64,000 nt of DNA from Echinometra lucunter (lineage: Eukaryota; Echinodermata; Echinoidea; Camarodonta; Echinometridae): assembly GCA_029962745.1 (NCBI GenBank), contig CM057154.1:2831416-2895415 (forward strand). The letters are read 5' to 3'. Made by a program: the position numbers and the translations under genes. How positions within the stretch are numbered: the stretch's first letter is position 1; every line of letters begins with the position of its first letter. Positions 35,541 to 45,599 of this stretch are shown piece after piece. The notes below the pieces were generated by a model. The model had not been told where the DNA came from. It did no database searches and saw only the letters and a list, made by a program, of their open reading frames with translations.

Positions 35541-36178
35541 GAATTCGGGATAAGGGAAGGTGGTCTGGATATTTTGGAGCGGAGACCAACGAATATGAAT
35601 TGTCAAGATATGCACAAGCACACCCAGGAAGAGAGAGAGAGGGATGGGGGGGGGGGGGAGGCATACATGTCCTTTTGACCCTTATCCCATCTACCCAACA
35701 GAGTCCTACCTTACATCTCACCTCCCCTGCACCCCATCCTGTCTCTCACGAACACACTGAGTCTACCAGGGAAAGTTGCAATGCTACAATAATAAATGCA
35801 ATTCCCGTTCACTCATGCATAAAATGTCAATCCCATAAACCACAAATTTCACTCAGCAAACCCAAACTCATCACAATTGATCATGATTTTTGTCATATCA
35901 TCCTCAATTTCGTAAGCTCCAAAGGACGTTCCTCTCACACACTGGAAGGCCCATTCCTGCGCAACCTAATTTCCATACCCTTTACAAAAGTGAGCAGTGC
36001 TCACTCAGGCATGAATTATTTTTGGACTTTTTGTTGTCATAATTATGAAAGTTGAGACTATGAGCTTTCCATACATATAAACCTTTCCCCCCAGAATCAT
36101 ATATTTTTTTTTATTTGGCAGCCATTTCAAAAGGGTAAAGTTTTTTTTTTTAACGCATGGTATACATGAGATGGATGT

Positions 36179-37276
36179 TTGTGGCAATTTAAAAATCTAC
36201 CCAATGGCCTATCCTCTGCCCCGCGTCTCTTCACAAAAGTCCTCAAACCAGTGCTATCACATTTGAGATTGCAGGGCCACACAGTCCTTGCTTACCTGGA
36301 TGACACCTTAATAGTGGGAAATGATAAATTGACTGCAAGCATGGCTGTACAGGCTAATACCTTACTGACAAACCTGGGGTTTATAATTCACCCAGAAAAG
36401 TCCATTCTAGACCCATCCTTTTAGTAAGACTTCTTGGGTTTCCATCTTAGTACAGCTAACATGTGCATTACACTTCCAAGTCAGAAGAGTGAGAATATCA
36501 AAGAAGCTTGCGTGACTTTGCTCAGTAAACAGAAACCAAGCATCCGTTTGATCGCTAGGGTGATAGGCAAAATAGTAGCTGCTTTACCAGCAGTGCAATA
36601 TGGGCCCCTACACTACTTACATTTAGAGATTGACAAAACTGAGGCCTTTAGAAGAAATGCAGGGCATTTTGATCGTCGCATGACTCTGTCTAGCAAAGCT
36701 AGAGCAGAACTTACCTTGTGGGTGTCCCATGCACATTTGGTGTCCAATCCTTTGTACAGAATGAAATTCGTACAGATGCCAGTGGCCAAGGATGGGGTGC
36801 CACTGACCTGACATCCAAGGCGGGGGCAGATGGAATGCAGAAGAGCTAAAAAGGGCCGCAACGAATGAAATGAATTATCTAGAGATGCTAGCTGCAAGCA
36901 TGGGACTCAAAAGTTTATGCCAGATGTGAGGAATACACAATATTATTGAGGTTGGATAATACTACCGCGGTAGCATACCTAAACAATATGGGTGGTGTTC
37001 AGTCCAAAGCATGTAATGAAATGGCCTTCCGGATTTGGGATTGGATAACCGCTTCCCATCTAGCTGGCTGTAAGAACACCGAGGCAGATTCTTTGTCTCG
37101 CAGGTTCAACGATAACATAGAGTGGATGTTGAATAAATCAGTGTTTGCCCAAATAAATGAGAAATATGGGTTAACAGACATAGACCTATTTGCGTCAAGA
37201 CTCACTGCCCAGCTACCTAAATATATCTCCTGGATGCCTGACCCAGGGGCATGGACAATTGACGCATTCACTATTG
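36179..37276 (+). pseudogene. DIRS reverse transcriptase / RNase H (5' part)
   Basis: The RT palm reads LPNGLSSAPRLFTKVLKP and AYLDDTLIVG (the YxDD-type active site, about 36291-36320), then IHPEKSILDPSF. Two consecutive in-frame stops, TAG and TAA at about 36422-36427, interrupt it before DFLGFHLSTANM continues in the same frame. After a frameshift near 36770 the RNase H domain shows its acidic residues in order: TDASGQGWGA, YLEMLAAS, RLDNTTAVAYLN and NTEADSLSRRF. The frame then ends at DAFTI, where the SINE is inserted. All catalytic motifs are recognisable although the frame is broken at least three times. Confidence 0.75.
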
Positions 37277-37507
37277 ACCGGGCATGGTGGCTCAATTGAT
37301 AGAGCGTCCGCCTCATGAACGGGAGGTCGTGGGTTCGATCCCCGGCCGAGTCATACCAAAGACTTACAAAAATGGGACCTTCTGCCTTCTAGCCAGGCCT
37401 CGGCATATAAGAAAGGAGAAGGGTAATAATAACATATTATGTTATGCAGGGCCCGATGGAAGATAAGATCAGCTTATAGCTGAAGTGGCTACCCTGGGTA
37501 AATAAGA

Positions 37508-37555
<48 letters not shown>
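37277..37555 (+). mobile_element. tRNA-derived SINE inserted in the DIRS element
   Basis: Starts with a tRNA-like head: A box TGGCTCAATTGATAGAGC, then CCGCCTCATGAACGG resembling an anticodon arm, and B box GGTTCGATCCC at 37332-37342. An unrelated body of about 150 bp follows, ending in an (ATT)n tail. It interrupts the conserved DIRS peptide DAFTI...WSSFKFYAFPPF. Joining the flanks restores I-D-W, which places the insertion point at about 37276/37556. A clean target duplication is not visible (TATTGAC on the left, TATTAC on the right). Mobilisation would depend on a partner LINE. Confidence 0.8.
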
Positions 37556-37557
<2 letters not shown>

Positions 37558-38742
37558 TGGAGCTCCTTCAAATTCTATGCCTTCCCGCCCTTTTGCTTAG
37601 TGGCAAAATGCCTTCAAAAGATCCGTGAGGACAAAGCAACGGGAATTTTGATTCCCAAACTGGCCCACACAGCCTTGGTTTCCTTTACTATGCAACATGT
37701 TATGTGAAGAACCTTGGGAACTCCCAAACCAAAGGTTTTTGCTAACCCAAACTGTTACAGGCAGATCCCATCCTCTCACTCACCTCTCTCTCTTGTGGTG
37801 CAGAATTGGAGCAGCCACTTTGTAGCTCAAGGACTCTCAGAAGAGGCTGCTAGTATAGTGTCAGCCGGATGGAGATAATCTACTTAACAACAGTACATGG
37901 TTTACATAAAGAAGTTGAAAAAGTTTTGCTTAGAACATCGATTTAATTGGACCCATACAAAGGTGGGAAAGTTGTTCATGTTTTTAAATTCCCTTTACAA
38001 GAGTGGAGCAAGCTACAGTTCCATCAACACAGCCAGGAGTACTTTAGCTTCGATCGTGATTTTGGAAGACGAGAGATACACCCATAGATCAGTAGATACT
38101 TCAAGGGCATTTTCAACCTCCGTCCCCCTACCCCAAGGTACACTTTCAATTGGGACGTAGGAAAGGTGTTGAATTATCTTCGCAACGTAACTCCAGCCCA
38201 TAAAATATCCCTGTGCCAATATTTAACATAGAAACTATGCACCTTACTTGCCCTTGTCACAGCGCAGAGAGTAAAAACTTTATCTTACTTATCACTTGAC
38301 AACGTGAAAGCGACCTCAGATTGTTTTGACAGAGTTGCTGAAAACAAAGTCGTCCCGGGAATGTTGGTGCAAAGTTGACACTCAAAGCCTTGCCAGGAGA
38401 CAAGAAACTCTGCATTGTACGCTACCTTAGAGAGTACATTCATAGGACCAAACCTCTGAGAAAGACAGAGAGAGGACTCTTTACCTGCTACAAACAGCCA
38501 CATAGGAAGGCATCAAAGCAAACTATTGCCAGATGGATCAATCAGTGTTAAAGGTGTCTGGAATTGACACCAATTATTTCAAAGCCCATTCCACTAGGTC
38601 AGCGGCTACCGCTTCAGCACAGAGTAACAACCTACCCCTTGCAGACATTCTGAAACATGCTGGATGGAAAAGTGAATCCACCTTTATGAAATCCCTAGAG
38701 CCAATTCAGAATGAATCGTCGTTTGGACAGGCAGTAACATGA
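37556..38742 (+). pseudogene. DIRS tyrosine recombinase region (3' part)
   Basis: After the SINE, WSSFKFYAFPPF and KIREDKATGILI resume the RNase H C-terminal region. The recombinase N-terminal domain reads VYIKKLKKFCLEHRFNW and SGASYSSINTARSTLASI at 37897-38060. The catalytic domain shows an Arg box (ALVTAQRVKTLSYLSL, about 38240-38300), then HSTRSAATASAQ (the HxxR box, about 38587) and KHAGWKSESTF. The tyrosine expected just after STF is replaced by MKSLEP, so the nucleophile is absent. Several stop codons and frameshifts lie between these blocks. Confidence 0.7.
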
Positions 38743-38839
38743 TTAAGCCGACAAGACCAAGAATAGATTTGCTATGTAAATCCATGTTTGGGTAATATGT
38801 CATTATTCTTGTATACTGTGAAAGCTTTGAAGTTTCATG

Positions 38840-39210
38840 TGACCCGATTCAGCCACCCATTGGCTGAATTCTCGTACCGTACTTTACGAAATAAAATAGG
38901 AAATTAAATGAAAAAATGAAATTTTTGAATTGAGGTTAAGAGAATTCAGCACCCTCCACTCCCTCCCTTACTCAGAACTCAAGTCTTTCAACCTTGAAGC
39001 TTAAGTATTTTATTTCGTGTACAGCCTTGGTCTTCACAGTAGTCATCAGCTTTGAAAAAATGGAGGTTTTGCGCACGGGACGATCTCTCACGTGCCTCGA
39101 TTCAGCTACCCATTGGCTGTATTCTCTTAACCTCCCTTTACTCATAAAATATTAATCAAATTTCAAAAATGTCATTTTTCATGTAATTTCCTATTGTATT
39201 TTATTGAATG
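38840..39210. repeat. DIRS terminal repeats
   Basis: CGATTCAGCCACCCATTGGC followed by TGAATTCTC occurs at 38844 and, slightly changed, at 39098. AAATAGGAAATTA and AATTTTTGAATTGAGGTTAA in 38885-38950 are inverted in 39117-39204. DIRS-group elements end in split or inverted repeats needed to form their circular intermediate. The exact outer border is not resolved. Confidence 0.5.
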
Positions 39211-39215
39211 TCGGT

Positions 39216-40821
39216 AAACATGGTAAAGTTAAATGTATTACAAGCAAACAAAGAATCACAGTAGGTTAGCTGTTGTTTAGTCCAGACTCTGTCCCCCCCC
39301 CTTTTTTTTTATTTCTTTTCCCCTTCTGCTAACCTTGTTCATAGGTACTCCCTTAACAGAGGCGTTTCATACTGCAATGATTGCTATTGTTATATTACAT
39401 CGTAATTGCAACGTTAGCATTAATTTACCAACTAGGAAGTCGCAAAATGATTTAAAATTTAGATTTTAACAAAAATATGTGAAATTTAGATCTTATTCTA
39501 AAAGACATGATCTCCTTAGTTAAATGATATCTAACTCAGCAGTATGCATAAATTCTCTCATGCACGAAGAGCACTCCTTTAAGTTCCTGGACTTAAAGTG
39601 CGTTTATAGTTCAGTTGCGAATCCAGAATCAGTATTCTAAAACACTTTATAAGAACATGCAGTTTAGAAACACAGTCTCACAGCTTCATTTTTAATTTGG
39701 GTTTTGTTTCCAAGCAAAACTGTGTTTTGAAACGTATCTTTTCTGTTAATTTTGTCACAGTGTTTAAATAGCAAAACTATTTTGTTCTTTTCTCTTTCTG
39801 TAAATTTTGTCACAGGGTTTAAATAGTTTTTCAGAAACAACAGCAACAGCAACACACCAACAACGAAGAACGATTAAGGAGACAATTGTACTAAGACTTG
39901 AACTAAACGCTTATCCGCTTATCAAACACTGAATCTGACCCGAAAAAATAATTTTAAAATAATGAATAGGCCTAAATAAATAAACGCATCCCTTACTCTG
40001 CCCAGTGCCTATTCGAGGGTTGAAGTTAGATTTCTGTGACCCCGACGAAAATGCATTATAGTTGATGAATACGACTCAAGGACTTAATTGTGTAAATACG
40101 TGCACAAGGCATGACGTTTGCGTGAACGCGCCGACCAGGAAATGTGTACTTTGTTCGGATAACCTAACAACAGCAGCATATATATAAGGTTGTTACTCAT
40201 TATTCACCTCGAACCAATGACTGATGCCTACTCGATTATTACATCACATACAGTTATCAATCCGAGGTTCGTGTTTTGGATTTTGCTTGCATGTCGATAC
40301 CGTTCATAACGCAGCGGCTAGCGGGAATACAATGTTGAGTTACCATTGTCGCGGTATCTTTTAGAGAACTCGGACTTTTTCATCCTATACCTATAATTTG
40401 CTGGAAAAACAGTGACCCTGAAACCTGTAAATATATGATCATAACTTAGCTAAGATCTAGGGTAGGCGATTTCTTTCATTCTGTGAATCCTGGCCCTGGG
40501 CATCGAACCATCCGGTAGCTGAATTAACCTTTGATCAGTAATTTGTTATCACCACAGCTCACTGCTAGATATCGATAGTGGAGTGCATGCACTGTTCATG
40601 TGACATTACCCGGAGCGCATGATTGCAACTGTGCGCAGGGCGTTTCTCCTTCAGGTACGCACTGACTTTGCGTCTTATGCATGTGTTGTTGAACAAGACT
40701 GTGATAATTATTTAATACTGCTGACCTAGACTTAGTGAAACTGACGCATTCGATTTTTTTCCTTTTATTACTTATTTTGAGGTTGACATAAAACTGGGCG
40801 TACGGAAATAAGTTGGAGAAT
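39216..40821. other. Upstream region of the ZIP gene; no other gene
   Basis: AT-rich sequence. A possible TATA box (TATATATAAGG, about 40179) lies 640 bp upstream of the ZIP start codon, and one metal-response-element core (GAGTGCA, complement TGCACTC) lies near 40582. Both are short motifs expected by chance at this length, so they are only candidates. A poly-C/T run is at about 39293-39310. Confidence 0.35.
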
Positions 40822-41805
40822 ATGGAGATCGTTGATGTTAAAATCCTCGCCATTGTAGTGCTATTCCTGCTAGCTTTTATTGCAGGCTCAATACCACTTT
40901 GCTGTATTAGATCTCATGCTGTGGCGGAAAGCGTTGTAGCAAGACGTGTTATTAGTCTCCTAAACTCGGCCGCTGCGGGAATATTTTTGAGCATTGCTCT
41001 AGTTCATCTCCTTCCAGAAGTGAGCGAACGTTTCGAAACAGCACTGAACCATACTGATCATGATGATGATGGAGGACATGGCCATACCCATGAATTCGAC
41101 TGGGCTGGGTTCACAGCTGGTGTGGGGTTCCTGCTAGTTGTATTCCTGGAGCAGTTGATGATGTGGTGTTTGGAAGTCACGGAGAGAGATACGGTCAACA
41201 TGTCTGACAGAGACATAAATCATCTTGTGAAGTCAATCAGCGGCGATATAGACAAAAATGGTGACCGCTCACCGTCAGACGGTCAGAGCGACGCAGCGGA
41301 CGCTGCTTCGCACTCATCGACTAACGTCGTGCGAGGCCTGGACGACGTTCAGCCCATCACGTCCTTCCGCACCATCGTTCTCCTCGTTTCCCTCTCCTTC
41401 CACAGCCTCTTTGAAGGACTAGCTCTCGGCATTCAACTCGACGTGCCCAGCACAATTGACCTACTCATTGCTATCGCTATTCACAAGGCCATTGAGAGTT
41501 TCACCGTATTTCTGCGATTTGCTCAATTACCGGGACGGAATTTTCTCAAGTGGACTAGCCTTCTCATCTTCTCACTCATTTCCCCACTCGGCATCGGTAT
41601 CGGCATCCCACTCGCTGATTCATCAATGAGCCCTACTGCTTTACTCGTCAACGGTATCCTTCAGGGTTTAGCAACCGGCACATTCATGTTTGTGACGTTT
41701 GTGGAACTCCTCCCAGTGGAATTAGCGGGAAAAGATGATCGCATGCTGAAATGTCTATTCCTTTTAGCTGGATTTGGACTAATGTGTGGTTTGATGCAGA
41801 TTTAA
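40822..41805 (+). CDS. ZIP-family (SLC39) zinc/iron transporter, ZIP1/2/3-like
   Basis: ZIP proteins move Zn2+ and related divalent metals into the cytosol across the plasma membrane or from organelles. The 327-residue protein has the expected eight helices: about 8-28, 45-65, 96-117, 184-205, 212-233, 244-263, 273-297 and 308-325. TM4 carries the metal-site motif HSLFEGLALG (His194, Glu198) and TM5 carries HKAIES (His221, Glu225). A His-rich stretch HTDHDDDGGHGHTHEFD lies at 77-93, before TM3, and a long Ser/Asp-rich cytosolic loop lies between TM3 and TM4. This layout is the ZIP II subfamily (SLC39A1-3). The ATG at 40822 was chosen because it follows an in-frame TAA at 40789 and has A at -3 and G at +4. 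The gene has no intron within the coding region and no frame damage. An AATAAA at 43068 could end a long 3' UTR. The exact paralogue is not assigned. Confidence 0.93.
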   Translation: MEIVDVKILAIVVLFLLAFIAGSIPLCCIRSHAVAESVVARRVISLLNSAAAGIFLSIALVHLLPEVSERFETALNHTDHDDDGGHGHTHEFDWAGFTAGVGFLLVVFLEQLMMWCLEVTERDTVNMSDRDINHLVKSISGDIDKNGDRSPSDGQSDAADAASHSSTNVVRGLDDVQPITSFRTIVLLVSLSFHSLFEGLALGIQLDVPSTIDLLIAIAIHKAIESFTVFLRFAQLPGRNFLKWTSLLIFSLISPLGIGIGIPLADSSMSPTALLVNGILQGLATGTFMFVTFVELLPVELAGKDDRMLKCLFLLAGFGLMCGLMQI

Positions 41806-43302
41806 TCGTTGAAAGATTCTAGTGATTAATTTACATTTGAATACAAAAAGTGATAATTGAATAATTCCTTCATATTTTATACTGAAATGACACTTAATTA
41901 TTGTATGGACATTTTGAATTTTAACATTTCTAAAGACTTTACAACAGTTTTAGTTGTGCAAGGATTATTTTTTGTTCATTTTGAAGATTCATCATACGTA
42001 TGATAATTTTTTTTTTTATTCTGTGTTACTGAAATATTTCTATCAATTCTCGTCTTGAAATTCTTCCAAACAAATGAAATATATATTCTAATCTATGTAT
42101 CTATGTATCTATGTAGGCCTATATATCTACGTTCTTTCTTGTTTTATTTCAAAGATTTTGTATTCTGTAGGATTTGTCTTATCTTTGTCCTTGATGTAAA
42201 GAAACGTAATATCTAGTGACACCATTTCACCTCCTGTATGTGAAGAAAATCATAATTTTTCCATCTTCAAAAAAGAATTTCATTTGTGAAAACAATTATT
42301 TTATGTTGTCTCAATATGCAAGTTCGATAAATGTAGGTGTTACGTGTTAGACTGCTATAATTGAATTGAACTGAAGTGGAATGGATCCAGCTAACATCTA
42401 AATTGATGTTATTTTAAAAAATGAAAATACATGCATCGCTGCTGGGGTGACAAAACCTTGTATCTCAAAAATTTCAAATTTTCAGGAGAGCAAAAAAAAT
42501 ATGGCTGCTGTGGCTGCTGTGATTTTCACCAAAATTTGAGATAAAGGTTTTGTTACCCCAGCGACGGCATGGCAAATATGGTTGTACAATGATGATAACA
42601 AACACCCACTTTTTACAATTAAATGTTTTTTCAATAATCCAGTGAGTCGGTATTAGGTTGGAAAAGCCATAAAGTTTGTTCCACCTTGCACAGTGTACAT
42701 GTATTCTGAATACTGAAATTCAGCTCCCTAAAACATGTTATTTTTCCCTCCCCAGGCAAAGGTATGGGCCCAATTTGAATGTATCGTGAAATTGACCTTT
42801 TTTAAAGAATACTTTTGAAATCTAGTCAGGGGCGAACGACAGCTGTACGATATTTTCCACTATCATGACCCTGATGACCATGTTGACACCTGGTATTTTG
42901 TGTACACACACTGGATCTATTTATCATGGGGTGTGTGAGAATTTATCTTTATTTTCGTGATTCATCCTTGGCCTTTATTACACCTGTCTTTTGCATCTTG
43001 AATGATACTGAAGCTTTTTGTCACGAATTATGGTATAAGCACTTTGTAAATTTACAAATATCTATACGAATAAATCTAAAATACAATTCTAGTGATGGCT
43101 ATATGCGGTTGATGTATTGTAGTGGCAGCAATAATAATGTGATGTAAATTGAATGGTTTATTTTCAAGAGGTCGGATATGATGGAAGTATTACACTAGGA
43201 TACAATCAGATAGAGCTCGCTTTGTATCCACTTATCGACAGAGGCACAAATTCATCCCTTTGGTATTATAAAACAGTTCCATTAATTGCATTTTTAAAAT
43301 CT
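41806..43302 (+). other. Likely 3' UTR / downstream region of the ZIP gene
   Basis: AT-rich, without another recognisable gene. AATAAA at about 43068 is the first good polyadenylation signal I see downstream. A small foldback repeat lies at 42436-42566. The frame 42926-43147 has no recognisable domain. Confidence 0.35.
42436..42566. repeat. Foldback repeat downstream of the ZIP gene
   Basis: TCGCTGCTGGGGTGACAAAA and CCTTGTATCTCAAA on the left are imperfectly complementary to TTTGAGATAAAGG and TTTTGTTACCCCAGCGA on the right, enclosing about 60 bp. If transcribed in the 3' UTR it would form a stem of about 35 bp. Confidence 0.6.
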
Positions 43303-43435
43303 GGGCCCCGTAACACAAAGCTTAGCGATTGATCGTACGATAAATTTTTTGCGATTGATTGCACACAGTGGTCAATGCAATCAATCGCAAAGATCAATCG
43401 TACGACCAATCACCAAGCTTTGTGTTACGGGGCCC
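43303..43435. mobile_element. 133-bp palindromic MITE
   Basis: GGGCCCCGTAACACAAAGCT at the left end and AGCTTTGTGTTACGGGGCCC at the right end are perfect complements. Inward, AGCGATTGATCGTACGA and TTGCGATTGATTGCA continue as an almost complete foldback. No target-site duplication is evident. Confidence 0.7.
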
Positions 43436-43607
43436 TTGTATCAATCTTTTAAGCATATTGTTCTGTCAGTCAACTCAGTGAGTTACTTGCGATAAAAACA
43501 CTGGAAACTAGGCTGCTACAGTAACTGTATTTCTGTTTTCTTATGGACAAATGGGCAATTTTGTTTATTTTTCACTAGTTTATGGCCATTGTTTCCAGTT
43601 CACATCT

Positions 43608-43712
43608 TTAGCCCCCCCCCCCCCCACCGGGAGGGGAGAGGGGAGGGGGCAGATGCCCCCTCAAAGGGATCCCTTAAAAAGGAAAGAGAGAGAGAGAGAG
43701 AGAGAGAGAGGA
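43608..43712. repeat. Poly-C, G-rich and (GA)n tract
   Basis: A C run (43612-43626), a GGGAGGGG-type stretch and a GA repeat of about 30 bases follow one another. The frame 43551-43766 is low complexity. Confidence 0.8.
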
Positions 43713-43859
43713 AGAGAGATATCTATAAGAATCTTGCATTACAACCATGAAAGGCAAAGCATATGAGTGCTCTAAAATGCAAACATTTTGAAATTTAAAA
43801 ATCAACATATATTCGCAATTTGTCTCTATACTCTCCCTCATATTGTTAGATATCTTGAG

Positions 43860-44164
43860 GGTGTTTCATAAAGCTGTTCGTAAAGTTACGAATGGCTTTA
43901 CGAACGACTTTAATATGGCAAGCCAAATGGGATTCTCAATCATTATAAAGTACATCAGCTAAAGGTCAAATATGCAGACGTGTTTTAACGTTACTATTTT
44001 TTGCACCCATTTTTATTGTGAAGTATATTTTTTGCCACAATTTAATTGAGATTATGGGAAATGCATTCACACTTTGTTAAAACATCAGGAAAAACTTTGG
44101 GCACCCCATTTGGCAATTCATATTCAAGTCATTCGTAACTTTACGAACAGTTTTATGAAACACC
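43860..44164. mobile_element. 305-bp MITE with GGTGTTTCATAAA ends
   Basis: GGTGTTTCATAAAGCTGTTC and GTAAAGTTACGAATG at the left are mirrored by CATTCGTAACTTTAC and GAACAGTTTTATGAAACACC at the right. The left end also contains a second inverted copy of the motif (GGCTTTACGAACGAC). The interior is AT-rich and non-coding. No duplication of flanking bases is evident. Confidence 0.7.
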
Positions 44165-44892
44165 GCAATGTCTATATCATCTATCATGGGCGCCAGAATG
44201 AAAGGGTAGATGCTTGCTTTAATCCTGAGGGCAAATTAAAGTGGCCCCATCCATGATCATACTAAATTTATGCGATATTGCGATCAGCATTATAAATAGT
44301 GAAATAAGAGAGGAGACTCATTCCAACACCTAACTTTCTTACATGGTCACTACACTCCCTCGTAAATAGAGATAGGAGCAATGTACCCCTGTATACAAGT
44401 GCTGAACGGCAAAAGAAAGCGGAAAGATTTCTCCCTCTACCAAGGGGGATTGGCAAGGTTCCCCCCCCCCCTCCCCAATCATGGAATATGTAGAGCGTGA
44501 ATACCTAGCATTGCCTAGTTGCTTAATCAGAGGCACTGATGACACTGAAAAAAGACTGTACTTCTAGTTCTTTAGATTTAGTCTAATAGCCGCATAATCA
44601 TACAAACTGTATTGCACGGAGCTTCTTATACACTCACTCTCTTTCTTCTCTTCGTCTGTTGCTTCTTACCCTTCCATTCTTATATTTTTAATTTATTACC
44701 TATTTTATTCGACTCCGCGACCTCTTTCTTGGTTCTTTCATCTTATCACCTGCTTTCGACGAACTTACTTGAGATAAGCAGAGGTGAAACACCCGTTCAA
44801 TTATGTATAGTCACAATCAACTTAAAGTCAATTTGATTTATTTTCTTCAAGTGTGTGTATAATTATGCAGGAATGGAAATATCCACATGAAT

Positions 44893-45033
44893 TCGACTTG
44901 AGGTCTGGCCACCTGAAGTCAGCAGACCTCAAGTCGACAACGGAACTTGAAAAGTTTTACCAGCAAATACAGTATAGGTTGTAAAATTTTCTAAGTTCCG
45001 TTGTCGACTTGAGGTGGCCAGACCTCAAGTCGA
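44893..45033. mobile_element. Nested palindromic repeat
   Basis: TCGACTTGAGGTCTGGCCAC...GACCTCAAGTCGACAACGGA on the left pairs with TCCGTTGTCGACTTGAGGTG and GCCAGACCTCAAGTCGA on the right. The left arm is itself palindromic (GACTTGAGGTCTG / CAGACCTCAAGTC), so alternative cruciforms are possible. Confidence 0.65.
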
Positions 45034-45599
45034 TAAATACTCCAGATAGTAGATAGCTCAGCCAGACAAATTGTAAAAAAAGGTTATAAGTCTGTATCAA
45101 GATAAAAATGAGACCATTTACTTGAAAAAACCTCACGTGATAAACAGCTTGAGCGAAAGACGCTAGAGCGACTTCTCGCTATAGCGTCTCTCTATGACAC
45201 CCCTATGACGTAATAATACGTCCGGCGACCTCAAGGAGTGTCAAACATGATGCACAACCCTATGAAGAAATCCCGACTCTCTCCAAAACTTGTCCTTGCA
45301 CCTTCGGTGCAGTTTGTATTGTAGTCGTGCAGTGAGTTAACGCGATTTTTTAGGAGAATAGTATATTTCCGATGGCTTGACCACAGGTTTTTGAAATTTA
45401 CAATGTCATTTTCGAAAAAAATGAAAATATTCTGTATGCTATGTTCGTTTCAGAGTGCTAAATACAGCTCGTAGATGTGGACAACAAGCTGGGTTAGTAA
45501 ATTTGCAAGCAGTCGATTTCGCTGTGTGTGGTCCATCTGGGAACATGTGCTTGAGGGGCGGTCTAGCTTTCCATTTACAAATTTTCCCTGTGCTACTCT
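45034..45599. other. No supported gene
   Basis: TTCGTTTCAG near 45450 looks like a splice acceptor, and the frame after it (TARRCGQQAGLVNLQAVDFA...) is open into the pyrimidine repeat. I do not recognise this peptide and the downstream part is repeat, so no exon is claimed. Confidence 0.35.

Larger units (their letters stand above)
34858..36160. mobile_element. Long inverted-repeat element with DDE transposase remnant
   Basis: The left arm (34858-35258) and right arm (35807-36160) are inverted copies of about 350-400 bp. Examples are GAGCAGTGCTCACTCA-type, TAGGTTGCGCAGGAAT and TGAGTGAA/TTCACTCA blocks. Similarity is high near the inner ends and fades outward. The centre holds three telomere-like CCCTAA units, a DDE transposase fragment and a poly-G tract. 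It lies between a truncated GPCR and a 5'-truncated DIRS element, so its insertion or rearrangement may explain both truncations. Superfamily unknown; target-site duplication not resolved. Confidence 0.6.
36177..39215 (+). mobile_element. DIRS-type tyrosine-recombinase retroelement, 5'-truncated, SINE-interrupted
   Basis: DIRS elements copy themselves by reverse transcription and integrate with a tyrosine recombinase instead of an integrase. Reverse transcriptase (from 36179), RNase H, and recombinase (to 38742) follow in the DIRS order, then a terminal repeat region (38840-39215). The gag and N-terminal RT parts are missing, and the left boundary meets the inverted-repeat element near 36160. 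A tRNA-derived SINE splits the RNase H/recombinase linker. The terminal region contains the hairpin GATTCAGCCACCCATTGGC twice (38844 and 39098) and inverted arms at 38885-38950 and 39117-39204. The element is dead: in-frame stops, frameshifts and a missing catalytic Tyr are all visible. Confidence 0.8.
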
